Shown here piece by piece: positions 14,921-24,366 of a stretch of DNA of 43,431 bases. Source of the stretch: Oscillospiraceae bacterium (GTDB lineage Bacteria; Bacillota; Clostridia; UMGS1810); assembly GCA_015068985.1 (NCBI GenBank), contig SVJL01000008.1, forward strand, positions 1-43,431, in the 5' to 3' direction. The notes under the pieces were generated by a model. The model searched no databases. It saw only the letters and a program-made list of their open reading frames with translations, and was not told the origin of the DNA. The position numbers and the translations under genes were made by a program. Position 1 is the stretch's first letter. Every line of letters starts with the position of its first letter.

Positions 14921-16016
14921 TAACATCCATATCCACGAACCTATCATTCAGGTATCAAAGCGTGACGATATGATTTGGTATAAGTCCTGGATAGTTCGTG
15001 CAATTGCCATCATATTGGCTATGATAGTTTGCGGCATTGTTACCGTATTGCTCACCGGTCTTGACCCCATAAGCGTGTATGTGTCTATGTTTGAGGGGAA
15101 TTTCGGCACCGAACGCCGTCTGTGGGCAATGCTCAAAGAGCTTGCTTTGCTTCTTTGCGTATCTCTTGCTGTAACCCCGGCTTTCAAAATGAAATTCTGG
15201 AATATAGGTGCCGAAGGTCAGACTCTTGCCGGAGCTCTTGCCTGCTCAGCTTGTATGATTCTGCTTTCAAACATTGTTCCGTCTTATCTTCTTATTCCAA
15301 TAATGCTTGTTGCATCTGTTGCGGCAGGTCTTATATGGGCAATTGTTCCTGCATATTTTAAAGCTAAGTTCAACACCAACGAAACTCTTTTCACCCTTAT
15401 GATGAACTATATAGCCATGCAGCTTGTGTCTTTTTGCATTGTATTTTGGGAAAACCCCAAAAACTCCAACACAGTAGGTGTTATAAACCCGGACTCAATG
15501 CTTGGCTGGCTTCCGTCAATCGGCGGTCAGAAATATGCAATGTGCGTTATCGTTGTTGCTTTGCTCACAGTGATAATGTATATCTATTTACGCTACAGTA
15601 AGCAAGGCTACGAGATTTCCGTTGTGGGCGAAAGTCAGAACACTGCCCGCTATGTGGGAATTAACGTTAAAAAGGTTATAATCCGAACCATGGCAATTTC
15701 GGGCGCACTCTGCGGTCTGGCAGGATTTTTGATTGTGTCGGGTGTTGACCATTCAATTACCACAGCATCTGCAGGGGGTATGGGCTTCACTGCTATTATG
15801 GTTTCGTGGCTTGCAAAGTTTAATCCTGTTGTTATGGTGCTCACCTCATTCCTCATTGTGTTCTTGGAGTGTGGTGCGGGTCAGATTGCAACTGCTTTCG
15901 ACCTCAACCAGAGCGTTGCCGATATTTTAACAGGCATAATATTGTTTGCAATAATCGGAAGCGAATTTTTTATTAACTACAAAATCAAATTTCACAAAAA
16001 GAATAAGGAGGCGTAA
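14907..16016 (+). CDS. Nucleoside ABC importer permease 1
   Basis: The 369-residue integral membrane protein belongs to the BPD_transp_2 permease family, YufP-like. After a cytosolic N-terminus (~25 residues) come about eight to ten hydrophobic spans. Family blocks are FKMKFWNIGAEGQTLAGAL and YVGINVKKVIIRTMAISGAL, which contact the ATPase. GGGAGG lies before the ATG, which is inside the upstream ATPase gene. The next permease starts 4 bases after this stop. Together they form the heterodimeric channel for the substrate delivered by the BMP lipoprotein. Confidence 0.92.
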   Translation: MTTNNNIHIHEPIIQVSKRDDMIWYKSWIVRAIAIILAMIVCGIVTVLLTGLDPISVYVSMFEGNFGTERRLWAMLKELALLLCVSLAVTPAFKMKFWNIGAEGQTLAGALACSACMILLSNIVPSYLLIPIMLVASVAAGLIWAIVPAYFKAKFNTNETLFTLMMNYIAMQLVSFCIVFWENPKNSNTVGVINPDSMLGWLPSIGGQKYAMCVIVVALLTVIMYIYLRYSKQGYEISVVGESQNTARYVGINVKKVIIRTMAISGALCGLAGFLIVSGVDHSITTASAGGMGFTAIMVSWLAKFNPVVMVLTSFLIVFLECGAGQIATAFDLNQSVADILTGIILFAIIGSEFFINYKIKFHKKNKEA

Positions 16017-16019
16017 AAT

Positions 16020-16997
16020 ATGCTGGTTGCTACAATAATCAAAAAATCTGTAGAACAGGGTATTCCGCTTCTCTTTGGCTCTACAGGTGAAATATTAACC
16101 GAAAAAAGCGGCAATCTTAACCTTGGTATTCCCGGCATAATGTATGTTGGCGGCAGCGCCGGCATTCTTGGTGCCTATCTGTATGAAAATGCGGTTGCTA
16201 CGCCAAATCCGTTGCTTTGTGTGTTAATTCCGCTCATAGCATCTCTTATTGGCTCAACCCTTCTTGCTCTCATTTATAGCTTTCTCACAATAACCCTTCG
16301 TGCCAACCAAAACGTAACCGGTCTTGCCCTCACCACATTTGGTGTTGGCTTTGGTGACTTTTTTGGCGGTTCGCTCACAAAGATATTCGGCAACGGCGGC
16401 ACACTTTCTGTAAAGCTCAGTTCCGACTATTTTAAAACACCACTTCCCTTTGCCAAGAGCCTTGGCTGGTTTGGTGAAATATTCTTTTCATATGGTTTTC
16501 TGGCATATGTGGCAATTATAGTTGCTCTCATTTCTGCCTTTGTGCTAAAACGCACACGCGTTGGTCTTCACCTCAGAGCTGTTGGCGAAAATCCTGCCAC
16601 AGCCGATGCTGCAGGCATCAGCGTTACCAAATACAAATACCTTGCCACTTGCATTGGCGGTGCCATCGCAGGTCTTGGCGGTTTGTATTTTATTATGGAC
16701 TATACCGGCGGTGCATGGACAAACGGCGGCTTTGGCGACAGAGGATGGCTTGCAATTGCACTTGTTATATTTGCGCTATGGAGACCAAACATCGGCATCC
16801 TTGGCTCAATAGTATTTGGCGGTCTCTATATTGCATATTCATACATTTCCGGTCTTAGCCGAAGTGCAATAGCAATTTTCAATATGCTTCCATATGTGGT
16901 AACGATTCTTATTCTTGTGCTCACAAGTGTGCGTAACAAAAAAGAAACTCAACCACCGGAGCATCTTGGACTTCCGTATTTCAGAGAAGAGAGATAA
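16020..16997 (+). CDS. Nucleoside ABC importer permease 2
   Basis: The 325-residue permease is YufQ-like, BPD_transp_2 family. It has the N-terminal block LLFGSTGEILTEKSGNLNLG and the coupling region RTRVGLHLRAVGENPATADAAGI, where the GENP-A-D-A-G pattern is typical for the second subunit. It is the last gene of the four-gene importer operon, which ends at a strong inverted repeat 22 bases downstream. AAGGAGG overlaps the end of the previous gene. Confidence 0.92.
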   Translation: MLVATIIKKSVEQGIPLLFGSTGEILTEKSGNLNLGIPGIMYVGGSAGILGAYLYENAVATPNPLLCVLIPLIASLIGSTLLALIYSFLTITLRANQNVTGLALTTFGVGFGDFFGGSLTKIFGNGGTLSVKLSSDYFKTPLPFAKSLGWFGEIFFSYGFLAYVAIIVALISAFVLKRTRVGLHLRAVGENPATADAAGISVTKYKYLATCIGGAIAGLGGLYFIMDYTGGAWTNGGFGDRGWLAIALVIFALWRPNIGILGSIVFGGLYIAYSYISGLSRSAIAIFNMLPYVVTILILVLTSVRNKKETQPPEHLGLPYFREER

Positions 16998-17018
16998 TTC
17001 AACAAAGTTTTTAAACTA

Positions 17019-17081
17019 AATGTGATACAATCCATTAGCGTCGGAGACTCACTGAAAATGGATTGTATCACATTGTTTTTA
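17019..17081 (+). terminator. Large inverted repeat ending the importer operon
   Basis: AATGTGATACAATCCATT (17019-17036) and its exact reverse complement (17057-17074) give an 18-bp perfect stem with a 20-base loop, followed by TTGTTTTTAG. It should end the importer transcript. It lies 47 bases before the methionine synthase activation gene and might also be a protein-binding site. Confidence 0.65.
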
Positions 17082-17127
17082 GATATATTTATAATAAGAT
17101 TTTTGAATAGAACCAAAAGAGGGAAAT

Positions 17128-17808
17128 ATGGAGAGAAATGTAATATATACTCACTCTTTGCAGGGCAAGGTAACTTTGCCACCCAGGAAAGAAATTTTAA
17201 GATACTTGGGGCACAGAGGCGAAGTAACCGACGAAGTTAACCGTATGATTGATGTCTGCCTCCCCTATTCATCCGAAAAATCGGTGCCAAAGAGTGCGTT
17301 TGTTATCAAAAAAATAAATATGATGCCAAGCGGTGTATGTATTGACGGAACCGAGCTAAAATCCACTGCACTGAAGAAAAACCTCGACGGCTGTGAAGAG
17401 GCGATAATATTTGCATCAACAATCGGAGCAGAGACAGACCGTTTTATATCGGCTCAGTTTGCAATCTCGCCTGCAAACGCCATCATAGCCGATGCCATTG
17501 CAACTGCAACCGTTGAGCATTATTGTGATATGCTTTTTAAAGAGCTTGGACTAAGCTTTGAAAAAGAAGAGCTTTTTCTTCGGCCAAGATTCAGCCCCGG
17601 CTATGGTGACCTGACCCTGGATAACCAAAAGTTTTTTATTGAGCAAACCGATGCTTCAAAAAGATGTGGCATATATCTTACACGCTCAATGATGCTGACC
17701 CCGGCAAAATCAATAACCGGAATAACAGGGCTCAGCAAAACAAATATCGGTTGCCCGCCATCGGGATGCGAGGTGTGCAGCAAGAAAAACTGCAAATTCA
17801 AGAGATAA
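17128..17808 (+). CDS. Stand-alone methionine synthase activation domain protein
   Basis: The 226-residue protein matches the C-terminal reactivation domain of MetH (Met_synt_B12). Signature blocks are FASTIGAETDR, IADAIATATVEHYCD, RPRFSPGYGDLTLDNQ and MMLTPAKSITGITGLS. The RxSPGYGD loop binds S-adenosylmethionine. In E. coli MetH this domain is fused at the C-terminus and re-methylates oxidised cob(II)alamin. Here it is a separate protein, with the catalytic part encoded 17 bases downstream. It ends with a Cys-rich tail, GCPPSGCEVCSKKNCKFKR, also seen in family members. Both genes are surely co-transcribed. Confidence 0.92.
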   Translation: MERNVIYTHSLQGKVTLPPRKEILRYLGHRGEVTDEVNRMIDVCLPYSSEKSVPKSAFVIKKINMMPSGVCIDGTELKSTALKKNLDGCEEAIIFASTIGAETDRFISAQFAISPANAIIADAIATATVEHYCDMLFKELGLSFEKEELFLRPRFSPGYGDLTLDNQKFFIEQTDASKRCGIYLTRSMMLTPAKSITGITGLSKTNIGCPPSGCEVCSKKNCKFKR

Positions 17809-17825
17809 CAGAGAGGAACATAAAA

Positions 17826-20237
17826 ATGAACATAATGAACTCACTCGGCAAAAAACTGCTTTTTTTTGACGGCGGAATGGGCACTCTTTTGCAAAAAAGA
17901 GGCTTATGCTCCGGCGAGCTTCCCGAAATGTGGAACATTAAAAAAAGTGAAGAGATTGTAAGCATACATCTTGATTATTTAAACAGCGGAGCAAATATTT
18001 TAAAAACCAACACCTTTGGAGCAAACGCTTTAAAATTCCCAAAAGACGGCGAAACAAAGCTTGAAGATGTTATCAGTGCAGCAGTTGCAAATGCCAAAAG
18101 GGCAATTGAGCTTTGCGACAATGACAACGAGCACTATGTTGCCCTCGACATTGGCCCCTGCGGAAAGCTTTTAAAGCCTCTCGGAACTCTCGATTTTGAA
18201 GATGCGGTTGCACTCTTTGCCGAAAGCGTGAAAATTGGAGCAGGATGCGGAGTTGACCTTATTCTGATTGAAACAATGAACGACCTTTACGAAACAAAGG
18301 CCGCCGTTCTTGCAGCAAAAGAGAACTCGGATTTGCCCGTTTTTGTTACAAACGCCTACGACACAACCGAAAAACTGATGACCGGAGCATCTCCTGAGGC
18401 GGTGTGTGCATGTCTGGAGGGATTGGGAGCAGATGCAATTGGACTTAATTGTTCATTTGGTCCGTCTCAGATGCTGCCCGTTGTGGAAAAGCTTTGCAGC
18501 GTTTCTTCTGTCCCGATAATAGTTAATCCCAATGCAGGCTTACCAACTTTTAAAGACGGAGTTACCACATTCGACATTAACAAAGACGAATTTGCCGACA
18601 CCATGGCAAAAATTGCCGAGTGCGGAGCTCATGTGATTGGCGGCTGCTGCGGTACTACTCCCGAATATATTAAAGCTACAGCAGAAAAGCTCAAGAATTT
18701 TAGCGTAAAAGAGGTTACCGACAAAAATATTTCGGTTATATCGTCATATACCCACGCCGTTGAATTTGGCAAAAAGCCGATTATAATTGGCGAAAGAATA
18801 AACCCCACCGGCAAAAAGCTATTTAAGGAAGCACTTCGCAACCACGACATAGACTACATTCTCGGTGTTGGCATAAAGCAGGAAGAAGCAGGTGCCGACG
18901 TGCTCGACGTTAACGTTGGTCTGCCCGAGATTGACGAGCCGTCTATGATGGCGGAGGTGGTGTGTGCTCTTCAGGGAGTGACCGATTTGCCCCTTCAGAT
19001 AGACACCACCAACCCCGTTGCCATGGAAAAAGCTCTCAGGCTCTACAACGGAAAGGCAATGATAAATTCCGTTAACGGCAAGGATGAAATTATGAACGCA
19101 GTATTTCCGCTTGTTAAAAAGTATGGCGGTCTTGTTGTGGCTCTCACCCTTGACGAAAACGGCATTCCCGAAAATTTTGAAGACAGAGTAAGGATTGCAG
19201 ATAAAATATATAAAAAAGCACAAGAATACGGCATTGCAAAAAAAGACATTATTGTTGACACTCTCGCAATGACCATCAGCACAAACGAAAAATCTGCTCT
19301 GTGCACTCTTGATGCCCTTGATGCTATCAGCAAAAAAGGCGGTCTTACAAGCCTTGGTGTTTCAAACATTTCGTTTGGTCTGCCGTCGAGAGACTTTATT
19401 AACGCAGCTTTCTTTACCATGGCACTCACCAAAGGACTTTCTGCCGCAATAATCAACCCTCATTCTGTTGAAATGATGAAAGCATACAGGTCGTATATGG
19501 CACTTTCGGGACAAGACGAAAACTGCAGCGAATATATCGGCTTTGCTCAGACAGTAAGTGTGTCGGAACAAATTAAACCCCAAAGTGCAAAAAGCGAATC
19601 GGGTTCGGACTCACTCAAGGGAGCTATCATAAAAGGCTTGAAAGAAAGCTCATATGCTCTTGCATCAAAGCTTCTTGAAACTATGCCTGCTCTCGATGTT
19701 ATTAATGAGGAAATTGTGCCGGCTCTCGACACTGTCGGAAAAGGTTTTGAAGATAAAACCGTGTTTTTGCCTCAGCTTTTAATCAGTGCTGAAGCAGCAA
19801 AGGCGGCATTTGACGCCGTTAAAGAAAAAATTGCATCCGGCGGCGGAGAAAGATTAAAAAAATGCACCATTGTTATTGCCACAGTGAAAGGTGACATACA
19901 CGACATTGGCAAAAACATTGTTAAAGCACTGCTCGAAAACTACGGCTTCAACGTTGTTGACCTTGGAAAAGATGTGGCACCCGAGGCAGTTCTTGAAGCT
20001 GCCAAAAAACACAATGCTCCCATAGTTGGGCTCAGTGCTCTTATGACAACCACAGTGCCGGCAATGGAAGAAACTGTGAAGCTTATAAAAAAAGAACTCC
20101 CCCAAACCAAGCTTGTGGTTGGAGGAGCAGTGCTCACAAAAGAGTATGCCGATGCAATGAATGCCGACAAATATTGCAGTGATGCAATGGAGGCTGTGCG
20201 GTATGCTGAAGAGGTTAATTGCAGTTTAAAACAATAG
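17826..20237 (+). CDS. metH: Cobalamin-dependent methionine synthase, catalytic part
   Basis: The start at 17826 follows AGAGGA; a longer frame overlapping the activation gene is not needed. The 803-residue protein has the first three of the four MetH modules. The homocysteine methyltransferase barrel covers about residues 10-290, with DGGMGT and the zinc cysteines C209 and C274-C275 in GLNCS and GGCCGTTP. The pterin (methyl-THF) barrel covers 318-570 and starts IIIGERINPTGKK. The B12 cap and Rossmann domains cover 585-803, with the cobalt-ligand motif DIHDIG (His in D-x-H-x-x-G). The C-terminal activation domain is absent and is supplied by the gene upstream. The reaction makes methionine from homocysteine. 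No B12 or SAM riboswitch was seen upstream. Confidence 0.95.
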   Translation: MNIMNSLGKKLLFFDGGMGTLLQKRGLCSGELPEMWNIKKSEEIVSIHLDYLNSGANILKTNTFGANALKFPKDGETKLEDVISAAVANAKRAIELCDNDNEHYVALDIGPCGKLLKPLGTLDFEDAVALFAESVKIGAGCGVDLILIETMNDLYETKAAVLAAKENSDLPVFVTNAYDTTEKLMTGASPEAVCACLEGLGADAIGLNCSFGPSQMLPVVEKLCSVSSVPIIVNPNAGLPTFKDGVTTFDINKDEFADTMAKIAECGAHVIGGCCGTTPEYIKATAEKLKNFSVKEVTDKNISVISSYTHAVEFGKKPIIIGERINPTGKKLFKEALRNHDIDYILGVGIKQEEAGADVLDVNVGLPEIDEPSMMAEVVCALQGVTDLPLQIDTTNPVAMEKALRLYNGKAMINSVNGKDEIMNAVFPLVKKYGGLVVALTLDENGIPENFEDRVRIADKIYKKAQEYGIAKKDIIVDTLAMTISTNEKSALCTLDALDAISKKGGLTSLGVSNISFGLPSRDFINAAFFTMALTKGLSAAIINPHSVEMMKAYRSYMALSGQDENCSEYIGFAQTVSVSEQIKPQSAKSESGSDSLKGAIIKGLKESSYALASKLLETMPALDVINEEIVPALDTVGKGFEDKTVFLPQLLISAEAAKAAFDAVKEKIASGGGERLKKCTIVIATVKGDIHDIGKNIVKALLENYGFNVVDLGKDVAPEAVLEAAKKHNAPIVGLSALMTTTVPAMEETVKLIKKELPQTKLVVGGAVLTKEYADAMNADKYCSDAMEAVRYAEEVNCSLKQ

Positions 20238-20250
20238 TTAGAGCTTATAC

Positions 20251-20281
20251 AAAAACAGGGTTCTTGCGAGCCCTGTTTTTT
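20251..20281. terminator. Bidirectional terminator between metH and the GH2 gene
   Basis: AAAAACAGGG and CCCTGTTTTT pair around a short stem-loop (TTCTTGCGAG), with a T-run on both strands. It ends the converging metH and GH2 transcripts. Confidence 0.85.
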
Positions 20282-20286
20282 GCAGC

Positions 20287-22746
20287 TTATTTTTCTCTTA
20301 AGTATCTTTCTGATTCTTCCCAATATTCCATAGATTCAACCGGTGCATCGTCAAGCTGCCAATACTGAGTCATCATACCCTCTTTTTGAGGGCCGCCTGC
20401 GGCAACATCTGAAAGATATTTTTTTAGTTCATTAACAGAAATAGTGTTTTGGGGAGCAAATTCTGATGATGTGAAATAACTAAGGAGTGCTTTCATCATC
20501 CATAAAGATGCAACATCGCCCTTTTCAACGCCGGTGAAATTAAATCCGGTGACAAGAAGTTTTCCTTTGCCAACACAAAGCTCAAAAGCATAGCTGAAAT
20601 GACGCATTGTGCGGTCATACATAAGCTCGGGCAGACGGAACTTTGTGGCATCAAAGCGGTCTCTACTTGCCTTGTCGAAGCCCGAAACAATCGAATGAAC
20701 CGAAACAGGAAAATCGTCGAGGTTGATTTTGTCGCTGTCTTCAATAAGAGAATAATACTGAAAGTTTATCTGACCGTCGGTAACAAAACCAAACTTATTG
20801 AGCAGTTCTTTATCGTCTTTGCCGCCGTTTATGGTGCCTCTGTCCCAGATTACGCCCTTGTAACGCTCCCATGTGTGACGGAAAGAGTATTTCGGTGCAG
20901 GCATCGTTTTGTGAAGCAAATGTCTTGTCCAGTCGGTTCGATAAATAAGCATCACATTTTTGCCGGCTTCAAGGTTTTCAAAAAGTTCATCGTCAAGGCG
21001 GTCGGTCACAATATAGTCGCCATCCTTTGCAAATGAAAATTCGCGGTCAAGGTAGGCAGAGTCCATTCCGGACGTGGCAATACTCTCTGTTTTTGCATTC
21101 AATTTTGGAAAAACCCAGAGCTCCCAGCTATTTTCACATGCGGTGCCGTCTTCAAAATCTACACGGCACACAAGCTCAAGCTTTTGGGCAGATTTAACAT
21201 CGGGCAGTAAAAGCTCAAGGGAGCAGATTGTGTAAAGACCGGATTTTTGAGTATCGACCGATGCAAGACTTCCATTACTATTGACATCCTTGCCGGAAAG
21301 CGTGTAGGAAAATGTTCCCAATTTTGGAGGATTAATTTTGTATTGCGAAATATACACAGGCACTTTAACCGTTTCGGTGCCGCTGTACACCTGCTTTGGA
21401 AGTCGGGCAATAACAACTGTATCGGCATTGAATTTGCGAAACTCTTCAGCAGAAATGCCATGAGGATCGTCGAAGCAATCAACAACACCGTTGGAATTTT
21501 CGTAGCGGTCGGTATCGGCAAACTGAAGCATATGAAATCCAGACAAAAGAGGACTTGTGCGGATTCCTTCGAGGGCAGTTTTCCAACAGTGGAACTGATA
21601 ATCTTTTGTTATCTGAAGTGTGCTTGCGAAGTCTTCTTTGTAGCCTTTGGCCTCAAGCATTTTTATTTCTTCATCAACCCACCATGGAGCCGGACGATTA
21701 TACTTTTTGAATTTATCCCTAAGGGCGTAATAGTCTCTCCACGAGGTGTAGTGACACACCTCATGAGCAATGAGCGGGCGCGAAAACGCAATTCCACGTC
21801 TTATTTTGCCGCTTTCAGATTCTTCTATCATCGACTTATTACCAACTGTTCCAAAGCAAAGAAGATTGTCGGTGTCGGCAAACATATTGGCGTGTTCACC
21901 ATAGGGGAAGAAATAGCCCATATGCTGTACGTCAAAGTCAACATAGTCTCTGTCGTATTCACCGTGAGCGCAGGTATCGATAAACAAACGTGTGGGGTCA
22001 TTTTTCTTTATGAAGTCGCGGATTTCTTTTATTCTTGGCTTTTTGCCGGGTTCACGAATTTCGTTACCCACGCAATACACCATAAACGACGGATGATTAT
22101 ACAGACTATTGATTATCTCTTCAAGCTCTTCGTTGGTAACAAAGTCATTTTTTCCATAGAGCATTTCCTGAAGATTATCATATTCCATATTGTCGGCACG
22201 CATCTCTATGTGAATTATAATTCCGAGGTCGTCGGCAGCTCTGAAGCAGGCTTCGGGCGGCACAACGGAGTGAAAACGTATGGTATTAAAACCGTATTCC
22301 TTGGCCGTGAGAATGTTCTTTTTATAAAAATCGTATTCAGAAAGATTGCAGTTGTTTTCGTGCTCGTGAGCAATTGTGCCTCTGATATATGCTCTCATAT
22401 AGAAAGGATAGCCGTTGAGATACAAGTTCTTTTCATCGCACGAAAAGTATCGGAAGCCAAACTTGTCGGTCATTGTTTCGACAGTGCCATCGGAATATGC
22501 AATCTCCAAAGAAAGCTCATATAAAGTCGGAGCCTCCACAGACCACATATGTGCATCAAACCTTGAGTGAATTGTATATTCATATGCATCTGCATTTTCT
22601 GTTCCGTCACATTCAACCTCTCCGGATGCGTTTTTTATTTTCCAACAGATTTCGGATATTTTACGTTCAGATTTTATGCAGGCATAAAATCCTTCTTCAG
22701 GTTTTGAAGCTGTTATTTTTAAAACTGTTCTTTCGGATGTTATCAT
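20287..22746 (-). CDS. Glycoside hydrolase family 2 enzyme lacking the N-terminal jelly roll
   Basis: The start is taken at 22746, after AGGAGG; fourteen more upstream codons have no site. The 819-residue protein begins with the Ig-like domain of GH2 (ending WSVEAPTLYELSLEI, residues 68-82) and then the TIM barrel. The acid/base glutamate is about residue 229 in VYCVGNEI, and the likely nucleophile is about residue 329 in LIAHEV. Usual GH2 enzymes start with a ~180-residue sugar-binding jelly roll, which is missing here. A long C-terminal region of ~350 residues follows, with beta-sandwich character. It has no signal peptide, so it is cytosolic. Substrate could be a beta-glucuronide or beta-galactoside. 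Confidence 0.82.
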   Translation of the reverse strand: MITSERTVLKITASKPEEGFYACIKSERKISEICWKIKNASGEVECDGTENADAYEYTIHSRFDAHMWSVEAPTLYELSLEIAYSDGTVETMTDKFGFRYFSCDEKNLYLNGYPFYMRAYIRGTIAHEHENNCNLSEYDFYKKNILTAKEYGFNTIRFHSVVPPEACFRAADDLGIIIHIEMRADNMEYDNLQEMLYGKNDFVTNEELEEIINSLYNHPSFMVYCVGNEIREPGKKPRIKEIRDFIKKNDPTRLFIDTCAHGEYDRDYVDFDVQHMGYFFPYGEHANMFADTDNLLCFGTVGNKSMIEESESGKIRRGIAFSRPLIAHEVCHYTSWRDYYALRDKFKKYNRPAPWWVDEEIKMLEAKGYKEDFASTLQITKDYQFHCWKTALEGIRTSPLLSGFHMLQFADTDRYENSNGVVDCFDDPHGISAEEFRKFNADTVVIARLPKQVYSGTETVKVPVYISQYKINPPKLGTFSYTLSGKDVNSNGSLASVDTQKSGLYTICSLELLLPDVKSAQKLELVCRVDFEDGTACENSWELWVFPKLNAKTESIATSGMDSAYLDREFSFAKDGDYIVTDRLDDELFENLEAGKNVMLIYRTDWTRHLLHKTMPAPKYSFRHTWERYKGVIWDRGTINGGKDDKELLNKFGFVTDGQINFQYYSLIEDSDKINLDDFPVSVHSIVSGFDKASRDRFDATKFRLPELMYDRTMRHFSYAFELCVGKGKLLVTGFNFTGVEKGDVASLWMMKALLSYFTSSEFAPQNTISVNELKKYLSDVAAGGPQKEGMMTQYWQLDDAPVESMEYWEESERYLREK

Positions 22747-22902
22747 TAAGTTTCCTCCTAAGCACACGAGCTTATTGTATTGTGCCAAACAAAGCTTTCA
22801 AACATTACACTTTCATTATACACAGCGACAAGTATAAATTCTTGGTTTTTAGTGGCAAAAAATATAATAATATTCAGCTTTGAACCATTTTTCTATTCAC
22901 TC

Positions 22903-22947
22903 AAAAGGGTCGGCTAAAAAATCACGAGGATTTTTAACCGACCCTTT
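22903..22947 (-). terminator. Terminator after the DegT aminotransferase gene
   Basis: AAAGGGTCGG and CCGACCCTTT form the base of a long stem that continues with TAAAAAATC/GATTTTTA. It lies 17 bases past the aminotransferase stop. The rest of the gap 22747-22963 shows no gene. Confidence 0.8.
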
Positions 22948-22963
22948 GTAAAATTTTATTTAA

Positions 22964-24274
22964 TTATTTACCTGCCTGCATTTCTGCAACAGCTTCTAAA
23001 ACGGCATCAGCCATATATTCAAGCTGTTCGTCGGAGAGTCCGTAGAGGGGCAGATGTGTGAAGCGTTTGTAGAACACTTCTTCACAGTTGGGGCATTTCT
23101 TTGCTTCTTCCTCGGGATTATAACCCATATCGCTAACAACTTTGAAGCGATAAAGAGGACCAAAGTGAGGAATTGTTGTTACGCTCTTTTCTTCAAGCTT
23201 TTTCTTGAGAGTCTGAACGTCGCCACCTGCAAGTGCGGGATCAATCTGGAGAAGATAAAGGTGGAATGTGGGTTTAATGTCATCATTGCCAAGATCCTGA
23301 GGAATGATTGCAGGGTTGCCTGCAAAGCGGCTGTTAAGGTATTCGGCAGCTCTTCTTCTCTGAGCAATGATTTCTTCATTACGTGCAACCTGAAGCTTGA
23401 GTCCAAGACCCTGAATTTCGGTTGGAGAATAGTTAAGAGCAACGAAGGGTTTTTCTTTTCCGGGGATTGGAGTTACGTTATAGAGCCAGTCTTTGATTGG
23501 AGTTGTGCCAAAGTCAAGACCGAGGAAGCGTGCACGTTTCATGTCTGCAGCAAATCCGGGAACGTTGGTGGTTACGATACCGCCTTCACCAAAGGAAGTG
23601 ATATTTTTAACTTCGTGGAAGCTATAAGCTGCAAAATCACCGATTGTACCAATTTTTTTGCCTTTATATTCAGCACCGAATGCGTGAGCAGCATCTTCAA
23701 GAACAAGAATGTTGTTCTCTTTGGCAAGCTTAATGATAGGATCAAGGTCAACAGGATAACCGCCAATATGTACGGGGACAATCATTTTTGTTTTGGGAGT
23801 GATTTTTTTAGCAACATCGGCAGGGTCCATATTGAGGGTGCGGGGGTCAACATCGGCAAACACGAGCTTTGCACCAACTGCTAAAGGATATGCCATTGTT
23901 GCAACGAAAGTGATTGCAGGAACGATAACCTCGTCGCCCTCTTTGATGCCGGCGTATTTGTAGGCAATTTCAAAGCCTGCTGTGCAGTTTGTAACAAAGG
24001 TTGAAGAATCGGTTCCAAGATATTTGTTGCAAGCCTCTTCAGCTGCCAAAACCTGTTTGTCGGTTGTGAGCTTTCCGGGAGGTGTGGACACTTTGTCGAG
24101 CTTTTTAACCTGCTCATACACGGCGTTTATAGCCTGTTCATATTCGGGGCCGTCGCCCTGCATAAGAAAGCTTATAACCTCCATAAGATCTGCTGCGTTA
24201 TAGTTTTCACCAACTGCAGCCCACGGAACTTTGGTAGCTCCGGTATTATAACGAAAATCTGTTGATTCTGCCAT
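22964..24274 (-). CDS. DegT/DnrJ/EryC1/StrS-family PLP aminotransferase
   Basis: The start at 24274 follows GGAGG at 8 bases; an upstream in-frame extension covers the promoter and is not real. The 436-residue protein has the family features: VIVPAITFVATMAYPLAVGA, the cofactor aspartate in VLEDAAHAFGA (about D194), and the PLP lysine K223 in YSFHEVKNITSFGEGG. Family members transfer an amino group to keto-sugars for surface glycans or antibiotics; a few act on other ketones. The tail CPNCEEVFYKRFTHLPLYGL matches the usual substrate-loop region. It has its own consensus promoter and terminator, and no sugar-nucleotide genes lie beside it, so the substrate is open. Confidence 0.9.
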   Translation of the reverse strand: MAESTDFRYNTGATKVPWAAVGENYNAADLMEVISFLMQGDGPEYEQAINAVYEQVKKLDKVSTPPGKLTTDKQVLAAEEACNKYLGTDSSTFVTNCTAGFEIAYKYAGIKEGDEVIVPAITFVATMAYPLAVGAKLVFADVDPRTLNMDPADVAKKITPKTKMIVPVHIGGYPVDLDPIIKLAKENNILVLEDAAHAFGAEYKGKKIGTIGDFAAYSFHEVKNITSFGEGGIVTTNVPGFAADMKRARFLGLDFGTTPIKDWLYNVTPIPGKEKPFVALNYSPTEIQGLGLKLQVARNEEIIAQRRRAAEYLNSRFAGNPAIIPQDLGNDDIKPTFHLYLLQIDPALAGGDVQTLKKKLEEKSVTTIPHFGPLYRFKVVSDMGYNPEEEAKKCPNCEEVFYKRFTHLPLYGLSDEQLEYMADAVLEAVAEMQAGK

Positions 24275-24337
24275 AATTCTTACCTCCATTATTTTAATAT
24301 TATTAATTAATTTATTGCTTGAATTAATTGTGAGTTT

Positions 24338-24366
24338 ATTATACCATACACAGCTAAAAATGTCAA
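24338..24366 (-). promoter_or_regulatory. Consensus promoter for the DegT aminotransferase
   Basis: On the minus strand a perfect TTGACA (24361-24366) and a perfect TATAAT (24338-24343) are 17 bases apart, about 64 bases before the start codon. This predicts strong, sigma-A driven expression. Confidence 0.85.

Noticed and set aside
16998-17127. B12 or SAM riboswitch ahead of the methionine synthase genes
   Set aside because: Only about 130 bases are available and most is the inverted repeat; no B12-box or S-box sequence is seen.
17664-17825. Longer methionine synthase overlapping the activation gene
   Set aside because: The extra part is an out-of-frame copy of the activation gene; the ATG at 17826 has a ribosome site and begins just before the DGGMGT block.
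21247-22524. 425-codon open frame on the plus strand inside the GH2 gene
   Set aside because: Antisense shadow of the glycosidase, with no ribosome site or recognisable domain.
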